Below, in pieces: positions 1-8,910 of a stretch of 13,091 bases of DNA; position 1 is the stretch's first letter; every line of letters begins with the position of its first letter. Made by a program: the position numbers and the translations under genes. The DNA comes from Reyranella sp. (lineage in GTDB: Bacteria > Pseudomonadota > Alphaproteobacteria > Reyranellales > Reyranellaceae): positions 1 to 13,091 of the forward strand of contig SCVT01000216.1 in assembly GCA_004296815.1 (NCBI GenBank), written 5' to 3'. The notes under the pieces are model-generated. The model saw nothing but the letters and a program-made list of their open reading frames with translations. It had not been told where the DNA came from and ran no database searches.

Positions 1-268
1 GGCGCCTCTCGCCGATCGCCATCGAGTCGCTGTCGTCGACGACGACGAGGGCGACGTCGGCGATGGGCTTGCGCTGCTCTTCGATCAGCGAGGGATTGGC
101 GAGTGCCGCGATCACCACGACGAGCGAGCCCAGTCGCCACATCGTGCCGCGCGCGCCGGCGCGCAGGCCGAGCAGGACCAGCACGAGGCCGATCGCGCCC
201 AGCACGGCCAGCACCGTCCACGGCAGCAGCGGGTCGAAGGCGATCGAGACGGCGGAGGTCGTGTTCAT
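1..268 (-). CDS. N-terminal part of a membrane protein with a VWA-like MIDAS motif (runs off the window)
   Basis: Only the first 89 codons are present; the gene continues beyond position 1. The ATG at 268-266 overlaps the TGA of the upstream DUF4159 gene as ATGA, so translation is probably coupled. Visible features are a short N-terminal stretch, a hydrophobic helix at about residues 16-35, a second at about 43-58, and then the strand VALVVV followed by DDSDS at residues 78-82. That last motif fits the DxSxS metal-binding (MIDAS) signature of von Willebrand A domains. In related alphaproteobacterial loci the gene after moxR, DUF58 and DUF4159 usually encodes a long membrane protein of roughly 700 residues with a glutamine-amidotransferase-like region. 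I infer this is that gene, but the diagnostic part is outside the window. Confidence 0.8.
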   Translation of the reverse strand, partial: MNTTSAVSIAFDPLLPWTVLAVLGAIGLVLVLLGLRAGARGTMWRLGSLVVVIAALANPSLIEEQRKPIADVALVVVDDSDSMAIGERR

Positions 269-3051
269 CGCCGCAGCCTCTGCATGATGTCCTGGAGATG
301 GACCTGGTCGTCCTTGTAGTTGCCGGTCAGCGCATGCATCACGAGGTTCACGCCGAAGCGGAAGCTCATCTCGCGCTGGGTCTCACCGCCCGGCGATACC
401 GGCATCAGGCCGCGGCCGCGCTGGTCGACGGCCCAGGCGCCAGCATAGTCGTTGGAGCCGATCACGATGGTCGTGACGCCGTCGTTGACGCGCCCGCCGC
501 CCGCCTCGATCCAGAGCTTGCCGCCCTGCCAGCGTCCGGGAACGTCGGACAGGAGATAGAACGCCTTGGTCAGCACGTGGTCCGGCGGCATCGACACCAG
601 CGGCGGCGTCTCGACGCCCGCCAGCAGGCGCTTGAGGTCGGGATTGCCGCCGGCCGGACGGTCGAAAGTCATGTGCTGGTCGCGCGTGTCGATGAAGATG
701 ATGCCGCCGGTGCGCAGGTAGCGGTCGAGCGCGGCCTGGGCACGCGGCGAGAGCGCCGGCTGCGTCGGGGTCACGGGCCAGTAGATGAACGGATAGAGGC
801 GCGGCTCGTCGCGCTCCAGGTCGAGGCCGACCGGATCGGCGGGCTCGACCGAGGTGCGGCTGCGCAGGATCTCGCTCAGGCCCTCGAGGCCCGCCTTGCT
901 GACATCGTCGACTTCCTTGTCGCCGGTGACGATGTAGGCCAGCCGGATGTCGAGCGAGCCCTTCAGCGCCTGCTCGTCGGTGAGCGGCGGCGGGCCCGGC
1001 CGTTCGGAGGCTGCGGGCGCCGCACCATTCGCTCCGGGGCGTTGGGGCTGCTGCGCCTGCGCATCGGGCCAGCCGATCACGGCGACGGCCAGCAGCAGCG
1101 CGGCGGGCGCTGCGCGGCTGAACCGCACCGCGCGCGGCAGCAGGCCGCGCAGCCACAGCGAGATCAGCAGGTCGGCCAGCAGCAACAGCAGGGCAGCCAG
1201 CAGGAACCACTTGGAAAGATCGGTCTCGCCGCCCTCGGACAGCTTGTCGGTGGCAATGCCGCCCGGCAGGGCGAGCGGCTTGGGCGGCGCGATGCGGCCG
1301 CCGATGTTGAAAGCGACCTGGGCGTTCTCGTCGCCGTACAGGCCCGGCGGCGAAGCGGGCTTCGGCACGAAGGTCTCGCCGGCGTCGGCCGGCAGCATCT
1401 GGATGCCGGCCGGCGGCGCGCCGAGGCGGCCGAAGCCGTCGAGCGTACGCCACGGCTTCAGCGCCTTGTTGACGCCGTCGCCCGCGACGCCGCGCGAGAG
1501 CGTCACCAGCCGCTGCAGCATGTTCACGAACAGGCCAGAGAGCGCCATGTTGCTCCAGCCCGTGTTCGCCGTGGTGTGGATCAGCACGAGGTAACCTTGG
1601 CCGCGCTTCTCGCCGGTGACCAGCGGCGTGCCGTCGGCCAGCCGCGCCCAGGTCTTGTCGGCGAGGTCCGGCGTCGGCTCGGCCAGCACCTGCTGGGAGA
1701 TGCGCACGTCCTTCGGGATCGGAATGCCGAGGAAGGGGCTGTTGGGCGGGAACTCGGAGAGTGCGCTCGGCTGGCCCCAGCTCATGATACCGCCCAGGGC
1801 GCGGTCGCCGAGGCGCAGCGGCGTCGGCACGAGATTGTCGGCACCGGCCGCGAGGTTGGGACCGGCGAAGCGCACGGCGATGCCACCGCGCTCGATCCAC
1901 TTGGCGATCTCCTCGCGATCGTTCGCCGAGGGCGCCGCACCGTCGGGGATCAACAGTACGGCGGTGTTGCGCGTCAGCACCGATTCGCGATCGCCGATGC
2001 TCAGGCTCACGTAAGGATCGAGCGCGCGCTCGAGGAAGTAGATCTCCTGCAGGAGTGGCTGGCCGGTGGCCGAGGCGCGCTCGCCCAGGATCGCGACGGG
2101 ACGGCGGCGGTGGCGCTCGTCGAGCAGGATCGCGCTGCCCGCGCCGCCCTGCGTCTCGATGTCGAGGCGGGCCATGCGGTTGCGCAGCTCGGCGGGCGCG
2201 GCCAGCACGCCTTCGCCCTGCGTGGCGGAGGCCGCGAAGTCGAGATCGATGCGGGCGACGACACGGCCCTGCTCGTCGGAGGCCTGGACGGCTGCCTTGC
2301 GCGGCCCGTCGGCCGTGGCGCGCAGCGCCCGCACCTTGAGGTCGCGTCCTTCGGCGGCGGGCGGCAGCAGCAGCAACGGCGTCGTCGCCTGGTCGGGCAG
2401 CAGCACCTGCAGGCCGTCGAATCGGCGCAGCCGGTCGGCCAACCGCGTCGCGCCTTCATCCTCGAGCCCGTCGCTCAGCCACACGACGTAGGCGCCGGGA
2501 TCGACCTGCATCTGGTCGATGGCGGTCGTCGCGGCGGCGCGATCGGTCGGCCAGGGCTTGGGACGGAAGGCGCGCAGCAGGGTGCGCGCCTCGTCGGGGC
2601 GCATGGCGCCGCGTCGCACGGACGGTGCGTCGAGCGGTGCGGGCGCGGTACCTACGATCACGACCGGGCGGTTGGCACGCTCGGCGCGCTGGATCAAACG
2701 CTCGGCATGGGCGGTGCGCGTCGACCAGCCCGGCGCCGACGACCAGCCGTCGTCGATGACCAGCAGCAGCGGGCCACGGCCGGGCAGGTCGGCCTGCGGG
2801 TTGAGCAGTGGCCGGGCGACGGCAAGGATCAGCGCGGTGGCGAGCAGCAGCCGCAGCAGCAGCAGCCACCACGGCATCTTCATCGGCGTCTGTTCCGACG
2901 GCTCCAGGCCGATCAGCAGGCGGATCGCCGGGAAGCGCACCAACTTGGGCAGCGGCGGGATCAGCCGCAGCAGCCAGTAGATGACCGGCAGCGCGAGCAG
3001 CAGCGCCAGCATGCCCGGGGCGGCGAAAGCGAAGGCGCCGAGACTGAGCAT
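265..3051 (-). CDS. BatA-like / DUF4159 membrane protein
   Basis: A 928-residue inner-membrane protein. Residues 1-50, with a helix at about 7-30 followed by a PPLPKLVRFPAIRLL stretch, match the N-terminal BatA/aerotolerance-type domain, and a second helix lies at about 60-80. Residues 95-220 have a VWA-like layout (LLLVIDD at 96-101, VVWLSDG at 189-195), but the metal site reads DDGWSS instead of DxSxS, so metal binding is doubtful. Residues about 375-520 look like a class I glutamine-amidotransferase-like fold (IERGGIAVRF). Helices at about 614-636 and 646-663 precede a Pro/Gln/Ala-rich linker and a C-terminal DUF4159 domain at about 697-912 (LYPFIYWP, GGIIFIDTRD). It starts 4 nt after the DUF58 stop and overlaps the next gene by ATGA. 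Domain family assignment is firm, function unknown; a structural or regulatory partner of the MoxR ATPase is inferred from context. Confidence 0.9.
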   Translation of the reverse strand: MLSLGAFAFAAPGMLALLLALPVIYWLLRLIPPLPKLVRFPAIRLLIGLEPSEQTPMKMPWWLLLLRLLLATALILAVARPLLNPQADLPGRGPLLLVIDDGWSSAPGWSTRTAHAERLIQRAERANRPVVIVGTAPAPLDAPSVRRGAMRPDEARTLLRAFRPKPWPTDRAAATTAIDQMQVDPGAYVVWLSDGLEDEGATRLADRLRRFDGLQVLLPDQATTPLLLLPPAAEGRDLKVRALRATADGPRKAAVQASDEQGRVVARIDLDFAASATQGEGVLAAPAELRNRMARLDIETQGGAGSAILLDERHRRRPVAILGERASATGQPLLQEIYFLERALDPYVSLSIGDRESVLTRNTAVLLIPDGAAPSANDREEIAKWIERGGIAVRFAGPNLAAGADNLVPTPLRLGDRALGGIMSWGQPSALSEFPPNSPFLGIPIPKDVRISQQVLAEPTPDLADKTWARLADGTPLVTGEKRGQGYLVLIHTTANTGWSNMALSGLFVNMLQRLVTLSRGVAGDGVNKALKPWRTLDGFGRLGAPPAGIQMLPADAGETFVPKPASPPGLYGDENAQVAFNIGGRIAPPKPLALPGGIATDKLSEGGETDLSKWFLLAALLLLLADLLISLWLRGLLPRAVRFSRAAPAALLLAVAVIGWPDAQAQQPQRPGANGAAPAASERPGPPPLTDEQALKGSLDIRLAYIVTGDKEVDDVSKAGLEGLSEILRSRTSVEPADPVGLDLERDEPRLYPFIYWPVTPTQPALSPRAQAALDRYLRTGGIIFIDTRDQHMTFDRPAGGNPDLKRLLAGVETPPLVSMPPDHVLTKAFYLLSDVPGRWQGGKLWIEAGGGRVNDGVTTIVIGSNDYAGAWAVDQRGRGLMPVSPGGETQREMSFRFGVNLVMHALTGNYKDDQVHLQDIMQRLRR

Positions 3052-3055
3052 GCCG

Positions 3056-3952
3056 TCAGGCCGCGTTCAGCCGACGCAGGTCGGCCATGGCGAGGTAAAG
3101 GGAAAGAAGAACGGTCTGCGGCGAGCGGTCGGTGCGATGCAGGTGCACCGTCCAGTTGGCCGGCCGCGTGAGGCGCTGCAGGCCTTCCTTCTGTGCGGCC
3201 AGTCGCGCGCCGTAGGCGCCGCGTACGGCTTCGACACGGCGGATCGTGTGCTGGCCCTCGGCCTCGAGGCCCTCGAACTTCACGTGGCCGTCGAACGGCA
3301 GGTCTTCCTCGGCGGGATCCAGCACCTGCACGAGATGGCCGCGCACGCCGACGCTTGCGTAGTAGCGGATGATCTCCTCGATCTTCTCGAGCGGGTCGAG
3401 CCAGTCGGAAACCAGCACGACCGTGCCGTGAGCCGGCAGCGGCATCATCGGCGGCAGGCTGGGCGGCGTGCGCGCACTGTCGCGAGTCTCGTCGAACAAT
3501 GTCTCGGCGACACGGCGTACCGCGATGCGTCCCGAGATCGGCCGCATGCCGGTGCCGAGCACCGCGACACGCTCGGCGGCGTCGGTCAGCAGGCTGGCCA
3601 GCGCCAGGGTGATGAGCTCGGCGCGCACCGCCTTGGTGTCATGATTGCGCAGAGAGGCGTACTGCATCGACGGCGAAGCATCGCGCCACAGCCAGACGCT
3701 GGCCGCGGCTTCCCATTCGGTCTCGCGCACGAACAGGTGACGGCTGCGCGCGCTCTGGCGCCAGTCGATCTGGCTGGCGCTGTCGCCGTCGCGATACGGG
3801 CGGTACTGCCAGAACGCGTCGCCCTGGCCGACCCGTCGCCGTCCGTGCACGCCCTGGATCACGGTCGCCGCGACCCGGTCGGCGGCAACCATCAGCGCGG
3901 GCAGGGTGCCCGCGAGCTCCAGGGAGCGATGAAGGGTGGTGGGGGCGGCCAT
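3056..3952 (-). CDS. DUF58 domain protein with intact MIDAS
   Basis: A 298-residue, probably cytosolic protein without an obvious membrane helix. The DUF58 core is clear at residues 47-79: YRPYRDGD, then QIDWRQSARSRHLFVRETEW. A VWA-like region follows, with DASPS at 91-95 (the DxSxS metal site) and VVLVSDWLD at 178-186 as a later strand and acidic loop. In characterised gene neighbourhoods DUF58 proteins are encoded directly after MoxR ATPases and are regarded as their VWA partners. Here the ATG lies 28 nt after the moxR stop with a GGAG just upstream, and the stop is 4 nt before the DUF4159 gene. No enzyme activity can be inferred; an adaptor role between ATPase and membrane partners is the family-level hypothesis. 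Confidence 0.92.
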   Translation of the reverse strand: MAAPTTLHRSLELAGTLPALMVAADRVAATVIQGVHGRRRVGQGDAFWQYRPYRDGDSASQIDWRQSARSRHLFVRETEWEAAASVWLWRDASPSMQYASLRNHDTKAVRAELITLALASLLTDAAERVAVLGTGMRPISGRIAVRRVAETLFDETRDSARTPPSLPPMMPLPAHGTVVLVSDWLDPLEKIEEIIRYYASVGVRGHLVQVLDPAEEDLPFDGHVKFEGLEAEGQHTIRRVEAVRGAYGARLAAQKEGLQRLTRPANWTVHLHRTDRSPQTVLLSLYLAMADLRRLNAA

Positions 3953-3980
3953 TGGCTCCGGTGCGCTACTCAGGCCAGCA

Positions 3981-4994
<1,014 letters not shown>

Positions 4995-5001
4995 CAGGGC
5001 G

Positions 5002-5006
5002 CTCCT
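5002..5006 (-). promoter_or_regulatory. Ribosome binding site fixing the moxR GTG start
   Basis: On the minus strand AGGAG stands 7 nt before the GTG at 4994-4992. It is the reason for choosing this non-ATG start over the ATG at 5180, which would place 62 unlikely residues over the divergent NUDIX gene. Confidence 0.75.
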
Positions 5007-5059
5007 GTGTCGGGGGAATATGGTTGAGGGAAGCCCAGAATTGAGGCCGGAACAAGGGC

Positions 5060-5686
5060 ATGACGGTTGACGAAATTGTGCGGCGGGTCGGCGAGCGCAG
5101 TAGGCGTTTGGCATCCGGATTGCCCGTGTCCCAGCCACCTCTCGGCAGCGACTTTTCGCTGAATGGGGTCGTGTCGGCACCGGAGACGTGGCGGCCGGCC
5201 GCCGTGCTGGTGCCGCTTGTGCGGCGCGAGCCCGGCATCACCGTCCTGCTGACCCAGCGCACGGAGGACATGCCGAGTCATGCCGGCCAGATCGCCTTTC
5301 CGGGCGGTCGCCAACAGGCCGAGGATGTCGATGCGATCGCCACGGCGCTGCGCGAAACCGAAGAGGAAGTGGGGCTCGGCCGCGAATTCATCGAGGTGAT
5401 CGGGCCGGTCGACCACTACCGCACGGGAACGGGCTACGAGATCACGCCGATCGTGGGCATCGTGACCCCCGGATTCATCCCCCGTGCAGATCCACGCGAG
5501 GTCGCAGACGTGTTTGAGGTGCCGCTGGAGCACTTCCTCGACGAGCGCAATCACCGTATCGACAGCCGGGTCTGGCAGGGCCGCGAGCGGCGCTACTACG
5601 CGATGCCGTACGGCGAGCGCTACATCTGGGGCGCCACCGCCGGTATGCTGAAGAACCTTCACTTCGTCCTGACCGCCGCCGGCTGA
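5060..5686 (+). CDS. NUDIX hydrolase, CoA pyrophosphatase type
   Basis: A 208-residue cytosolic hydrolase. The signature LLTQRTEDMPSHAGQIAFPGG at residues 63-83 is characteristic of the CoA-pyrophosphatase (NudL/YeaB, PCD1-like) branch. The Nudix catalytic helix follows as ALRETEEEVGL at 96-106, with R98, E99, E102 and E103 in the metal-binding positions. The spacing between the GG and the RE is the longer one normal for this branch. By family, it would cleave CoA or its derivatives to 3',5'-ADP and 4'-phosphopantetheine. The ATG is 65 nt from the divergent moxR start. It is followed after 18 nt by a small membrane protein gene, in a run leading to the CCA-type gene. Family assignment is strong; exact substrate is inferred. 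Confidence 0.93.
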   Translation: MTVDEIVRRVGERSRRLASGLPVSQPPLGSDFSLNGVVSAPETWRPAAVLVPLVRREPGITVLLTQRTEDMPSHAGQIAFPGGRQQAEDVDAIATALRETEEEVGLGREFIEVIGPVDHYRTGTGYEITPIVGIVTPGFIPRADPREVADVFEVPLEHFLDERNHRIDSRVWQGRERRYYAMPYGERYIWGATAGMLKNLHFVLTAAG

Positions 5687-5704
5687 CGCCGGACGGGAGC
5701 CCGC

Positions 5705-5938
5705 ATGCGCATCGTCCTTCTGGTCCTCGCCCTGGTGATGGCGCCCACGGTCGCCTTCTTCTTCTGGGCGTGGGCGGTGAAGATCAAGCAGGAGCGCCGG
5801 CTCGCCGGCACGCTGCCGTCCTGGCAGGACCTGCCGATGACATGGCTCGGCATCGCGGGCTTCGCCTCGGCCATCGCGGGCTTCATCGTCATGTTCTTCA
5901 CCCAGAACCAGGGTTACGGCGGGCTCTTCGCGTCATGA
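5705..5938 (+). CDS. Small two-helix membrane protein, DUF6111-like
   Basis: A 77-residue protein with hydrophobic helices at about residues 3-25 and 46-66, joined by a basic loop (KIKQERR at 26-32) and a short polar stretch. By the positive-inside rule both ends should face the periplasm and the loop the cytoplasm. GGGAG precedes the ATG at normal spacing. The stop overlaps the next start as ATGA (5935-5938), so expression is probably coupled to the nucleotidyltransferase. Size, topology and position between a NUDIX and a CCA-type gene resemble the DUF6111 family of alphaproteobacteria, but this is from memory of that family, not a search. Function unknown. Confidence 0.8.
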   Translation: MRIVLLVLALVMAPTVAFFFWAWAVKIKQERRLAGTLPSWQDLPMTWLGIAGFASAIAGFIVMFFTQNQGYGGLFAS

Positions 5939-7143
5939 AGCCGTCCGGCCGTCTCGACGTCGTGCCCTGGGCGAAGGACGCGGCGGTGCACACCTTGTTC
6001 GATGCCCTGGTTGGTGCCGGCATCGCAGCGCGTTTCGTCGGCGGCTGCGTGCGCAACTCCGTGCTCGAGCGACGCATCGAGGATTACGACCTCGCCGTCG
6101 ACAAGCCGCCGGAGACGGTGCTGCAATCCCTGAAGGCGAGGCGGATGACCGTCGTGCCGACCGGCCTGAAGCACGGCACCGTGACGGCGGTGATCGAGGG
6201 CCGGCCGTTCGAGCTCACCACGCTTCGCCGCGATGTCGAGACCGACGGCCGCCGCGCGATCGTGGCCTTCACCGACGACTGGCTGGAGGATGCGAGCCGC
6301 CGCGACTTCACCTTCAACGCCCTGTATGCCGACCTCGACGGCACGCTCTACGATCCGTTCGACGGCCGCCGCGATCTGGCCGATGCGCGCGTGCGCTTCA
6401 TCGGCGACGCCGACACGCGCATCGCCGAGGACCGGCTGCGTGTGCTGCGCTTCTTCCGTTTCCATGCCTGGTATGGAAAGCCGCCGTTCGACCCGGCGAG
6501 CTTCGATGCCTGCCGCCGCAACGCTGGCACCTTGCGCGGTCTCTCGGGCGAGCGCGTGCGCAAGGAACTGCTGCGCCTGCTCGAGGCGCCGGCGCCGGCC
6601 GACACGATCGCCGCCATGGTCGAAGCCGCGATCCTCGACCAATGGCTGCCCGAGTGTGTCGGCGCGGCGCGGCTGCGCGAGCTGATCGCGCGCGAAGACA
6701 AGCCCGATGCGTTGCGCCGTCTCGCCTCGATCCTGCCGACGGGCGCCGACGCCACAGCGATCGGCAAGCGCCTGAAGCTTTCGACGCAGGAGTCGCTTCG
6801 ACTTGAAGTGATGCTGGCGCCCGAGCCCGCGATCGACGTGGCGGGTGGGCCGAAGGCCTGGCGGGCAGGGATCTATCGGCTCGGCAACGGCCTCTACGCC
6901 GATCGCCTTCTGCTGGCGACGACAGCCGCCGGCGACTGGCAGGCAGCGCTCGCTACAGCGCGAGGGTGGACGCCGCCCGAGCTGCCGGTGAGCGGCGGCG
7001 ATGCGCTGAAGCTCGGGCTCAAGCCCGGCCCGAAGGTCGGCGCGCTGATCGAGGAGGTCGAGCGCTGGTGGATCGACGGCGACTTCACCGCCGACCGCGC
7101 AGCCTGCCTCGCCGAGCTCGAACGGCGCGTGAAGGCACCGTGA
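5935..7143 (+). CDS. cca: tRNA CCA-adding / poly(A) polymerase family nucleotidyltransferase
   Basis: A 402-residue class II nucleotidyltransferase. Motif A is FVGGCVRNSVL at 34-44 followed by EDYDLAVD at 49-56, with D50 and D52 as the likely metal-binding pair. GLKHGTVT lies at 78-84, motif B is RRDFTFNAL at 122-130, and motif C is EDRLRVLRFFRF at 165-176. A C-terminal segment with LGLKPGPKVG at 360-369 is typical of alphaproteobacterial members. The family adds or repairs the 3' CCA of tRNA, or in some members adds poly(A); the alphaproteobacterial single-copy type is usually called CCA tRNA nucleotidyltransferase. An open frame extends upstream to 5770, but the ATG at 5935, overlapping the previous stop, starts just before motif A as the family requires. 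The next gene starts within the stop codon (GTGA). Confidence 0.92.
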   Translation: MKPSGRLDVVPWAKDAAVHTLFDALVGAGIAARFVGGCVRNSVLERRIEDYDLAVDKPPETVLQSLKARRMTVVPTGLKHGTVTAVIEGRPFELTTLRRDVETDGRRAIVAFTDDWLEDASRRDFTFNALYADLDGTLYDPFDGRRDLADARVRFIGDADTRIAEDRLRVLRFFRFHAWYGKPPFDPASFDACRRNAGTLRGLSGERVRKELLRLLEAPAPADTIAAMVEAAILDQWLPECVGAARLRELIAREDKPDALRRLASILPTGADATAIGKRLKLSTQESLRLEVMLAPEPAIDVAGGPKAWRAGIYRLGNGLYADRLLLATTAAGDWQAALATARGWTPPELPVSGGDALKLGLKPGPKVGALIEEVERWWIDGDFTADRAACLAELERRVKAP

Positions 7144-7541
7144 TACGTCCGGGTCTCGCCTTCGTGCTGTGGCTGGCGATCGCCGCCGTCGTCGTTCTGA
7201 ACGACGCGGTGGGCGACACCTGGATCGCCGCCACGCTCTCGGTGCGCGCGGTCGAATGGTACAAGGCGCTGGTGCCGATCCCGTACGTCGCGCTGGTGGC
7301 AATCATCCACGCGCGCCGGACCGCCGGACCGCAATGGCTCGAAGGCGCGCTCGTTGCCGCGTTCCTCTGGCCGACCTCCACGATACTGGTCGACTTTCTC
7401 TATATGCGACTCACCTACGAGTCCGACGCCGCTGCCTTCCTCGATCGCTTCGGCGTGTGGTGGGGCGCGCCCTATCCGCTGCTGGTGCTCGTGCTGTTCG
7501 CCGCGCCGCTGATCGCTGGCAAGGTCTTCGCGCGGCGCTAG
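7140..7541 (+). CDS. Unrecognised four-helix membrane protein
   Basis: I do not recognise this family. Starting at GTG 7140-7142, which overlaps the TGA of the nucleotidyltransferase gene as GTGA, it is 133 residues long with hydrophobic helices at about 5-22, 43-58, 66-89 and 106-129. Aromatic residues cluster at the ends ([10 protein letters not shown] at 40-49, VWWGAPYP at 106-113), and the C-terminus is basic (KVFARR). The frame is open upstream to 6966, but those codons lie inside the preceding gene, and the overlapping GTG immediately before the first helix is the plausible start. There is no cleavable signal peptide or enzymatic motif. Tight coupling to the tRNA gene suggests co-expression. 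Its stop codon overlaps that of convergent hemF. Confidence 0.75.
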   Translation: MIRPGLAFVLWLAIAAVVVLNDAVGDTWIAATLSVRAVEWYKALVPIPYVALVAIIHARRTAGPQWLEGALVAAFLWPTSTILVDFLYMRLTYESDAAAFLDRFGVWWGAPYPLLVLVLFAAPLIAGKVFARR

Positions 7542-8455
7542 GGCCAGCGCACCTCGGGTGGCAGCGACATCAGGATCGCCTCGACATTGCCGCCGGTCAT
7601 CAGGCCGAACTTGGTGCCGCGATCGTGCAGCAGGTTGAACTCGACGTAGCGCCCGCGGCGCGCGAGCTGGTGCGCGCGGTCGGCGTCGGTCCACGGCTCG
7701 TTCATGTGGCGGCGGACCAGCTTCGGGTAGATGTCGAGGAAGGCGTTGCCAATGTCGCGCGTGAAGGCGAAGTCGCGGTCGTGGCTGCCGCTGTCGAGAT
7801 AGTCGTAGAAGATGCCGCCGACGCCGCGCGGCTCGCCGCGATGGGGCAGGAAGAAGTACTCGTCGCACCATTCCTTGAAGTGCGGATAGTAAGAGGCATC
7901 GGCCGCGTCGCAGGCCGCCCGCAGCGTCGCGTGGAAGTCCTTCGTGTCCGGATCGTGCGGCACCATCGGCGTCAGGTCGGCGCCGCCGCCGAACCAGGCG
8001 CGCGTCGTCACGATGTAGCGGGTGTTCATGTGCACCGCCGGCACCTTGGGCGACTGCATGTGGGCGACCAGCGAGATGCCGGCAGCGAAGAAGCGCGGAT
8101 CCTGTGCCGCACCGGGGATCTGGCTACGGAACTCCGGGCTGAACTCGCCGAACACGGTCGAGACGTTGACGCCGACCTTCTCGAAGACGCGGCCGCGCAT
8201 GATGGCCATCGTGCCGCCGCCGCGATCCTCGCCGGCCGGGCCCTTGTCGCGCTGCCAGGCCTTGCGCTCGAAGCGGCCGGCGGGCGTCGCGCCCTGCAGC
8301 TCGTCCTCGATCTTCTCGAACGTGGCGCAGATGCGGTCGCGCAGGCCCTCGAACCAGGTCCGCGCTTCCTGCTTGCGCCGGGTGACCGTCGCGTCGTCGG
8401 GGAGCGGGCTCGGCCCGTTCGGGCCGGTGGCGGTGCGGGCAGGCTTGGCTGTCAT
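7538..8455 (-). CDS. hemF: Oxygen-dependent coproporphyrinogen-III oxidase
   Basis: A 305-residue cytosolic enzyme that converts coproporphyrinogen III to protoporphyrinogen IX by two O2-dependent oxidative decarboxylations, late in haem synthesis. Family signatures are clear: [20 protein letters not shown] at 141-160 (includes the conserved HxNxRY and FGGGxD), [20 protein letters not shown] at 199-218, and [20 protein letters not shown] at 266-285. Length is normal; the first 25 or so residues are Pro/Thr-rich and probably not part of the fold. The ATG at 8455 overlaps the trmL stop as ATGA; an open frame reaching further upstream lies inside trmL and is not used. The divergent bc1 operon nearby is a haem consumer. 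Confidence in the identity is very high. Confidence 0.97.
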   Translation of the reverse strand: MTAKPARTATGPNGPSPLPDDATVTRRKQEARTWFEGLRDRICATFEKIEDELQGATPAGRFERKAWQRDKGPAGEDRGGGTMAIMRGRVFEKVGVNVSTVFGEFSPEFRSQIPGAAQDPRFFAAGISLVAHMQSPKVPAVHMNTRYIVTTRAWFGGGADLTPMVPHDPDTKDFHATLRAACDAADASYYPHFKEWCDEYFFLPHRGEPRGVGGIFYDYLDSGSHDRDFAFTRDIGNAFLDIYPKLVRRHMNEPWTDADRAHQLARRGRYVEFNLLHDRGTKFGLMTGGNVEAILMSLPPEVRWP

Positions 8456-8910
8456 GAAAGCGTGTCGAATCCCGAGGTCTGGCGAAGCGCCTCGCTCAAT
8501 ACCATCGCCGCCGCCAGCGCGACATTGAGCGACCGTGCGCCGGATTGCAGCGGGATGCGGACCCGGAGATCGGCGGCGGCATGGACCTCGGCCGGCACGC
8601 CCGCGCTTTCGCGGCCCATCAGGAGGACGTCGTCCGGCTGGAACCGAGCCTGGGGCAGCCGGACGGCGCCGGCCGTGCTCAGCAGGACCAGCCGTCCCAG
8701 GGGCCGATCCCGGCAGAAGGCCGCCCAGGAAGCGTGTCGGACGATCCGGGCGAGATCGTAGTAGTCCATGGCCGCCCGACGGATCCGCTTGTCGTCCACC
8801 GGGAAACCGCAGGGCTCGATGACGTCGAGAGGGAGGCCGAGGCCGGCGGACAGGCGGATGAACGCCCCCAGATTCTGGGGGATGTCGGGCTCGAAGAGGG
8901 CCAGTCGCAT
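8452..8910 (-). CDS. trmL: tRNA (cytidine/uridine-2'-O-)-methyltransferase TrmL
   Basis: A 152-residue SPOUT methyltransferase that 2'-O-methylates the wobble nucleotide 34 of certain leucine tRNAs using S-adenosylmethionine. Motif 1 is [15 protein letters not shown] at 6-20, motif 2 is [11 protein letters not shown] at 96-106, and motif 3, which forms the trefoil knot, is [19 protein letters not shown] at 126-144. The E. coli enzyme has NTGNIIR and NLSNAVSVVVYE at the corresponding places; the differences here fit my memory of alphaproteobacterial members. An ATG at 9012 would add 34 residues of no family character, so MRLALFEP at 8910 is chosen. Its stop overlaps the hemF start as ATGA, so the two genes form one transcription unit diverging from petA. 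Confidence 0.93.
   Translation of the reverse strand: MRLALFEPDIPQNLGAFIRLSAGLGLPLDVIEPCGFPVDDKRIRRAAMDYYDLARIVRHASWAAFCRDRPLGRLVLLSTAGAVRLPQARFQPDDVLLMGRESAGVPAEVHAAADLRVRIPLQSGARSLNVALAAAMVLSEALRQTSGFDTLS

Noticed and set aside
103..3171. A 1022-codon open frame on the plus strand opposite the DUF4159 gene
   Set aside because: It is antisense to a recognisable four-gene operon, its product is low-complexity Arg/Gln/Ala/His-rich with no domain, and such long mirror frames are expected from GC-rich codon bias.
4995..5180. N-terminal extension of MoxR from an ATG at 5180
   Set aside because: It overlaps the divergent NUDIX gene, the added residues lack family character, and a GTG with AGGAG at proper spacing gives the normal MoxR length.
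6966..7139. Longer start for the 133-residue membrane protein
   Set aside because: The extra codons lie wholly inside the conserved C-terminal part of the CCA-type gene, and the GTG overlapping its stop is a better start.
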